Below are positions 58,818 to 64,000 of a DNA stretch of 64,000 bases, one piece after another. Source of the stretch: Platycnemis pennipes (taxonomy: Eukaryota; Arthropoda; Insecta; Odonata; Platycnemididae); the NCBI GenBank assembly GCA_933228895.1, contig OW121846.1, positions 109,013,054-109,077,053 on the forward strand, in the 5' to 3' direction. The notes under the pieces are model-generated. The model searched no databases and was not told the DNA's origin. It was given only the letters and a program-made list of their open reading frames with translations. The translations under genes and the position numbers were made by a program. The number at the start of each line of letters is the position of its first letter. Within the stretch, counting starts at the first letter, position 1.

Positions 58818-59759
58818 TTGTGATTATAACTTCACTCGCACCAGTACTTTCTCTAAGCCCGATACTGTCAACGAGGGACAGAAAAAACATCCATGGACCA
58901 ATGTTCAATCGCTCTTAAAGATCATGAATCGCTTTTAAAATCACATTTCAGATGTACTTTCACTCTCACTGATCCTCCTGGCCTTAGATTTTTTCGGTGA
59001 GCGCACCCATATTTTCTCTAAGTCCGATACCGTCTGCGAGGGACTGATAAAAATCATCCGTGGACCAATTTTCAATCGCTCTTATAGATCGTGAATCCCG
59101 TTTAAAACCGCATTTCATATGTACTTTCACTCAGATCAGATCAGGAACGTCTTATTCAAAAGGTTACCGACAGCGATGTGGCAGCGCGTCCGCAACTTGC
59201 GGCTGCAGCGCTTCAAACACGAGATGCGATTGCGCATTAGATATGTTTCTCGACTATTCGCTCTAGGAGAGCGCTGCTGAGACGCTGCTGGCGCGCTTCA
59301 GTTGACATGTGCTGCACTGGCAGGGCTGATATCCTTGTGAAGCGCTGCTGCAGCTATGTGTGTTTACTGGGTTCATACTCATCAAAATTACTACATTCTT
59401 GTCCCTGATTGTACGACATACGGTGACTTTTTCTTTGAATTGGTTTTCCACTATTTTACAAAATAGGATTCCGAAACGTTTTCCTTAAATTTTAGGGACA
59501 TACTGAAATTTTTACATGAAAAACCTGGGTTGACCGAAAAAAAAAACCCAAACAAACAATTCAGAACTTTATTTTTCCACTTGGGGTACAGACAATTTCT
59601 CTTTCATCCAGGCTACTTTTGCATAAAATAAACCATACCTCATCTACCCAAAGGAGCTAAAATATCAAATGTACATTAAATGAGACTCTAACTACATTTT
59701 GAAGGAAAGAATACGTCGTGATAATAAAGCAAAGTATTTTCGTGGTTTGTGATTCAATA

Positions 59760-60205
59760 TACGTGGTTTTCGTGGAAGTTCGGGTTCCCAGGAAATACCA
59801 TGCTTAGGTTTACCTTGGAGGCTTCCCAAAGGCCTTCCACGGAAGGAACTCAGGTTAGCAGCCCAATGCTCTAACCCAGTGATGAGCAAACTACGGCCCG
59901 CTGGCATAATGCGACCCCCTGAAATGTTCTATCCGGCCCTCGCAGCATTATTCCTAATCAGAGTTCGATCCAAATTATGAGAAATTCAGTCACAGTTTCA
60001 GTCATCACATTCTCCTTCATAATCTTTCAGTCATTAATAGGACTTGGTATCACAAAAAACACAATAATTTTCTAAAATGTATCATTTTTATTTTTTAATT
60101 AATTATATCGGCCCGCCTAAAGTTTATTTCCTAGCCTTTGGCCCCTTCTTTAAAAAGTTTGCCCATCACTGCTCTAACCAGTGGGCAACTACGCTCATAC
60201 CATTC
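59760..60205 (-). repeat. tRNA-derived SINE split by a hAT MITE
   Basis: On the minus strand, with the MITE removed, the sequence reads TAGTTGCCCACTGG then TTAGAGCATTGGGCTGCTAA, a tRNA-like head, followed by GAGTTCCTTCC in the B-box position. A non-tRNA body continues to about 59760. The MITE at 59877-60171 inserted in the A-box region. Outer limits are approximate. Confidence 0.6.
59877..60171. mobile_element. hAT-type MITE, 295 bp
   Basis: Ends CAGTGATGAGCAAACT and AGTTTGCCCATCACTG are inverted repeats (one mismatch), flanked by an exact 8-bp duplication CTCTAACC (59869-59876 and 60172-60179). The interior has CGGCCCGC and GGCCCGCC words. The 8-bp duplication indicates hAT-type transposition. 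Confidence 0.9.
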
Positions 60206-60948
60206 GAGAGGCAATGAAAAAAAACTAGAACGAAATTAGTGGAAGACTGGGGGCATCAAGGCATAAACACTAAATCCTTATATTTCGTTCGCGATGATGA
60301 TAATAATAATAAAGGGTCAAAAAAGGAGAGACCAACACACACTGAGCAAAAGAGTGCTGCTTACATGGAGAAAAAAGTGTAGTTAAAACTACCACACTGA
60401 TCCTAGTTGAACCCCTCTTAGGTAGAATAACAAGAATCCTCGTTAAAATTACCAGAATCCTAGCTCTTGTTACCAGACCCTGCCCGGTAATATGAGCCAG
60501 AAGTTTGGAAGCGGCTGCCTGGTTAATTTACAGACAACCGCAACACAGTTTCCCCAACGACGCGACTGCCGCCGTGTCAAGCTGTCGCCGTGCCCGAAGG
60601 ACGCGGCGCGGCGTGAGAACGAAAATTGTTACATGTATGATACATTGCAGATAGGCCGTGACGGCCCAACGGTCGTTGGACTCAGTAGTATCTTGCCGGT
60701 ATATGCGTGAAGCCGTTTAAGGGGCTGTATACTTAGACTTAAAACCCCCATTTAGTACTTGCTTCCGCCACGACCTTAGAGATTTCTTTGGTTCTCCGCC
60801 AGCCTTTGGCTAGCCTATCTGCCTTCCCCTTCATTCTCACCCCTACAGAAAAACGTGCTCTGCTGATAACGTGACGAGAGTAGGGGAGAGCCAGGGACGG
60901 TGTGGCTAGGTCGGCGATCGCCGATGGCCCCCGGCGCGAGGCGGCTTA
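60206..60948. other. Intergenic DNA, nothing recognised
   Basis: No gene. The stretch 60375-60480 has several AAAACTACCA/AATTACCAG words that resemble the end of the window (63895-64000). Confidence 0.35.
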
Positions 60949-61645
60949 GGCCCCGTTTCCACTACTGACATTCTTCCACGGTTATTTCAGCCCTCATAAC
61001 CTACCTGCGTTCCAGTTAGCTACAATGTTACCCTTGTAATCACTGCTTTCGTCACATAGCGGTTACCAGTATTCCAGTTCAAAAGAAAATCGACGATCGT
61101 TATAGAAATGCGCAAAGATGGTAGCACATTGAAGTGTGTAAGCACTTAGTTTTATTCAAGAATCTATATTGATTGTTATAATAAAATGTCGTCGGGCTTA
61201 TCGCGTACGCCTAAGGAGCAAGTCCGTCTCCTCGCGAGCAAAGTTTTTGCAATTCTTTTGTTCGGTCATTGCTGGGAAAATATACTTAAATTATGTAAAC
61301 CATAGGTAATAACAACTCTGGAGCATCATTGAGCATAGACAAAAATCAAGTATTAAGCCAAACAAAGACATCACACCAACTACGTTTTCCTAGATGCACA
61401 CTCCGCGATCCTTCACCGCTATCCGTGATTCAACTGTTTTCCCATAATTCTTACCAGGATTTTGACTAACTTGCGTTCCGATTACAAAAGAGACGCGACG
61501 GTAACCACTATTCCCTGATCTAACAAGGGTATCTCAATGCTAGTAGGACTATCTACCATGGTAGGCGTTTTCGAGCGTTTCCATTACTAGCATTGCGCGG
61601 GTAGAGAGTTACCGTCGTAGAAATGTCAGTAGTGGAAACGGGGCC
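60949..61645. mobile_element. PIF/Harbinger-type MITE, 697 bp
   Basis: Ends GGCCCCGTTTCCACTACTGA and TCAGTAGTGGAAACGGGGCC are perfect inverted repeats flanked by TTA (60946-60948 and 61646-61648). A 3-bp TTA/TAA-type duplication with GGCC-type ends is the hallmark of PIF/Harbinger. No transposase. Confidence 0.85.
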
Positions 61646-61733
61646 TTAGGGGGCCCCCGACTGGGGGTGACAACAATATTAGCAAGGACATAAGTTAGTC
61701 TAACATAGCGCCTCACGGCAACCGACTCACTCA

Positions 61734-62640
61734 ACAGCTAACTGCCCTCCAACCAGAATATACCGAACACGTCGTACCGATAGATTGGAAAGTAGAGGAT
61801 GTAACGCCCATTTTTAAAAGTGGTGATGGGGAGCAGCCACATAACTACCGACCTATATCCCTCACATCCATTTCATGCAAAGTCCTGGAACATAATTGTC
61901 AGTTCAGTCATGGGATGCCTAGATAGCCAGAATTTATTGTCCAATGTTCAGCATGGCTTCCGGAAGAGCAGATCATGTTCAACTTGCTCTCTTTTCCCTC
62001 GATATTTTAGTTTCTGGCGAAAATAATATTCCAGTGGATGCTATATTTCTCGATGTCAAAAAAGCTTGACAAGATGTCTCATAGCAAACTAATCTTGAAA
62101 TTAAAATCTTATTGGTTAGACAGTAACATTATATCATGGATAAATGATTGTCTGCATGATCAGGTCCAAACGGTTGTTTTGGACCGTGTTACCTCACCGG
62201 CAATTAAAGTCACTTCGGGTGTCCCACAAGGTCCACTCCTGTTCCTTCTGTACATGAATGATATCAATAAGGTGGTAAGAAGTAACCTTCGTCTATTTGC
62301 CGATGACGCAGTAGTGTAATAAAGAATATTTAAATGATGACCTAAAAGCAATTGAAAATTGGTGTGATACATGGCAGTAAGAATCAAATTCTTTTAAATG
62401 TCTAGTAATGAGTTTTTGGAAAAGGAATAGCTCTCCTCCTAGCACTTACAAAATAGGTAATAATGAATTAACAAACGTGGAATCCATAAAATCCATCTTG
62501 GAATAAGACTGACACATGATCTTTCCCGGGGTAAACACATACGTGAAATAATGGGTCAAGCTAATCGTAAACTGGGATTCATCAAAAGAGTACTAGGTAA
62601 ATGTGACGAGGAGGAGGCAGAAGGGAAGGCTGAATCAATG
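61734..62640 (+). pseudogene. CR1/jockey-like LINE reverse transcriptase relic
   Basis: Frames read DWKVEDVTPIFKSGDG, NYRPISLTSISCKVLEH, VQHGFRKSRSCST, then FLDVKKA, SHSKLILKLKSYWL, VTSGVPQGPLLFLLYMNDI and LRLFADDAVV. This is the order of RT motifs 1-5 in CR1/jockey-group LINEs. The FADD catalytic box survives, but several frameshifts and stops separate the motifs. A later frame (62551-62640) reads GQANRKLGFIKR, the usual region after the RT. Confidence 0.8.
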
Positions 62641-63890
62641 TTGCCGCTGACCAGTGGCTACGGGGAGAATAGAATGAGGGAATGGCTCGTAACGGCCCAG
62701 TGGACCTCCTCAGCCGCCGAAAGGATTAAGATTTTCGGCGTGCAGGGGTCCACCGCTTTGATGATAGCGGCTTTGGAAACTAATTCTGACCTATGTGCTT
62801 AAAGGTACTTGTAGAAAAATGATGTCGCTATTTTTTGATTCTTTCCGATTTTCGAATTTCTGTCTTCGAAGCAAGTTTTAATAAGCCAAATTTCAGCTTC
62901 ATTTTCTCGCTAACCTGGAGAAATGAATTTTTTTCTTTCCAATCGTTATGTGGAATGACATCTCCTGAATTAAATAAAGAAAACCGCAAGTCTTTTTCTT
63001 CAATAGTTATCCCGTAGTTGAGTGATATATAAACACGGACAGAGAGAAGAGACGATCCCTAAAACAGCCCGCGGCCGAGGTTACCACAACGCCTTAATAG
63101 CGAGTCCATTATGACTGCTCCCGTTTATGTTATACTCATGAACTCGTGAGTCGATCGACTGCTGGAGTTCTGGAATCTTTCTGTCTTCAAAGGTGTTTGT
63201 AAAGGTACATACGTATTACTCACGCATGGGCGCTAAAGTGATCTTTCTATAATTACCAGTCAAACTGCATGCATTTTCTGTATCGAATATTTGTTTCCTC
63301 TGAAAGTTTTCGCGTTTCGTGATGATATCGACGATAGAGAGGGGGGTGAGGACGTCCATGGGTCGTCCTCACTCCCCCTGATGACGCGAAGAAGGAATTG
63401 GAGACTGAAGATACGGACACCCTATGCCCTACATTTGATGAGCTCGCCTCAAAAAGGGATCTGACTGTAGTTGTACATATTTTGAATAAGGCAGGGTGGG
63501 TGTCAACTGTGAGTTGAAGAATTCTAATGGAGGTAGTCAATAGCCTATCACCAAAAAAGTGTGGAATTTCAATCAGTGACGGAAAATTATCCAAATGTGT
63601 TGTTTGGCATGGTCTATAGCATAAAAACCAGTATGTATACTTTTCTTTTTTCATTTTTGCTAACGTGAATTGTAAGTGTTAAGTGCTATAAGTCGCACTT
63701 TATTTACGTTGCCCATACATTGTATGAAAATGTGCAAAATAATAAATGTCTATTACAACAACACCGTATTATAATAATATTTTGTATTATTACATCCACT
63801 GAATCCCTTGTAATTTATAGCTTGGTAGATCACCTATAAAGTTCAGGTATAGGTACTGACTTCAAACTATAGTTTTCTTTAAAAAATATT
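62641..63890. other. Intergenic DNA, nothing recognised
   Basis: No gene or element with defined ends. Open frames such as 63253-63654 (minus) show no domain. Confidence 0.35.
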
Positions 63891-63894
63891 ATTC

Positions 63895-64000
63895 CTGACC
63901 GGCAAGTTTTACCAGAATATGTAGTATTTCCAACCAGGCAGTCATGCTGTTTTTACCAAGCAGTGTAGTAATTTCTACCAAAGAGTGTAGTGATTTCAAC
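63895..64000. repeat. GTAGTNATTTCTACCA direct repeats, cut by the window end
   Basis: Words such as GTGTAGTAATTTCTACCAA and GTGTAGTGATTTCAAC recur every ~20-25 bases up to the last base. Related words in the opposite sense occur at 60375-60480, so this may be one end of a larger element. Confidence 0.4.

Larger units (their letters stand above)
50390..59371. mobile_element. Outer copy (E0) of an unclassified nested transposon
   Basis: Ends CCCATTAAACACA (50390) and TGTGTTTACTGGG (59371) are flanked by TT (50388-50389 and 59372-59373). The copy is split into 50390-51017, 57328-57460 and 58818-59371 by two insertions of the same family (51018-57327 and 57461-58817). Removing them and their target duplications leaves about 1311 bp. 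No transposase is present. The 3' part has an internal ~155-bp duplication (about 58840-59140). The superfamily is not recognised: ends CCCAGTAAACACA with a 2-bp AA/TT duplication. Confidence 0.8.

Overview
This is eukaryotic, almost certainly arthropod (insect-like) genomic DNA. It has large introns with canonical GT/AG sites, AT-rich non-coding sequence, and a dense, layered load of transposable elements (jockey and RTE LINEs, Penelope, piggyBac, Tigger/pogo, hAT, PIF/Harbinger, tRNA-derived SINEs). There are no bacterial-style operons. The species cannot be named from the sequence alone.

One host gene is recognisable. It lies on the minus strand and runs from an ATG at 48799 to a probable stop at 10799. 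It encodes an A1CF/RBM46/RBM47-type RNA-binding protein, closest by eye to RBM46. Exons: 48125-48799 (RRM1 and RRM2), 38324-38498 (RRM3), 28027-28210 (end of RRM3), 25942-26068 and 11892-11967 (low-complexity linker), and probably 10799-11027 (part of a DND1/A1CF-type double-stranded-RNA-binding domain). Intron phases agree through the first five exons. They disagree between the last two, so one small exon is probably unlocated.

Layout. Positions 1-10798 lie downstream of the gene: a truncated pogo-like copy, a 3.3 kb non-autonomous hAT-like element with an exact 8-bp target duplication, and a full-length but decayed RTE LINE with an exact 11-bp target duplication. Positions 11-48 kb are introns filled with pogo-type elements, a nearly intact piggyBac element (one frameshift), a Penelope fragment with hammerhead-ribozyme-like cores fused to a truncated RTE copy, a decayed Tigger element, SINEs and MITEs. 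Positions 48.8-64 kb lie upstream of the gene: a diverged tandem duplication, a MITE built of short palindromes, a three-copy nest of one uncharacterised transposon family holding an ORF-intact jockey LINE, further MITEs, and a CR1-like reverse-transcriptase relic.

The most notable structure is at 50390-59371. Three copies of the same ~1.3 kb non-autonomous element sit inside one another. They share CCCAGTAAACACA ends, 2-bp AA/TT target duplications and subterminal arrays of 22-bp repeats. A ~5 kb jockey-clade retrotransposon, with its own 13-bp target duplication, sits inside one of them. All boundaries were read directly from the sequence.
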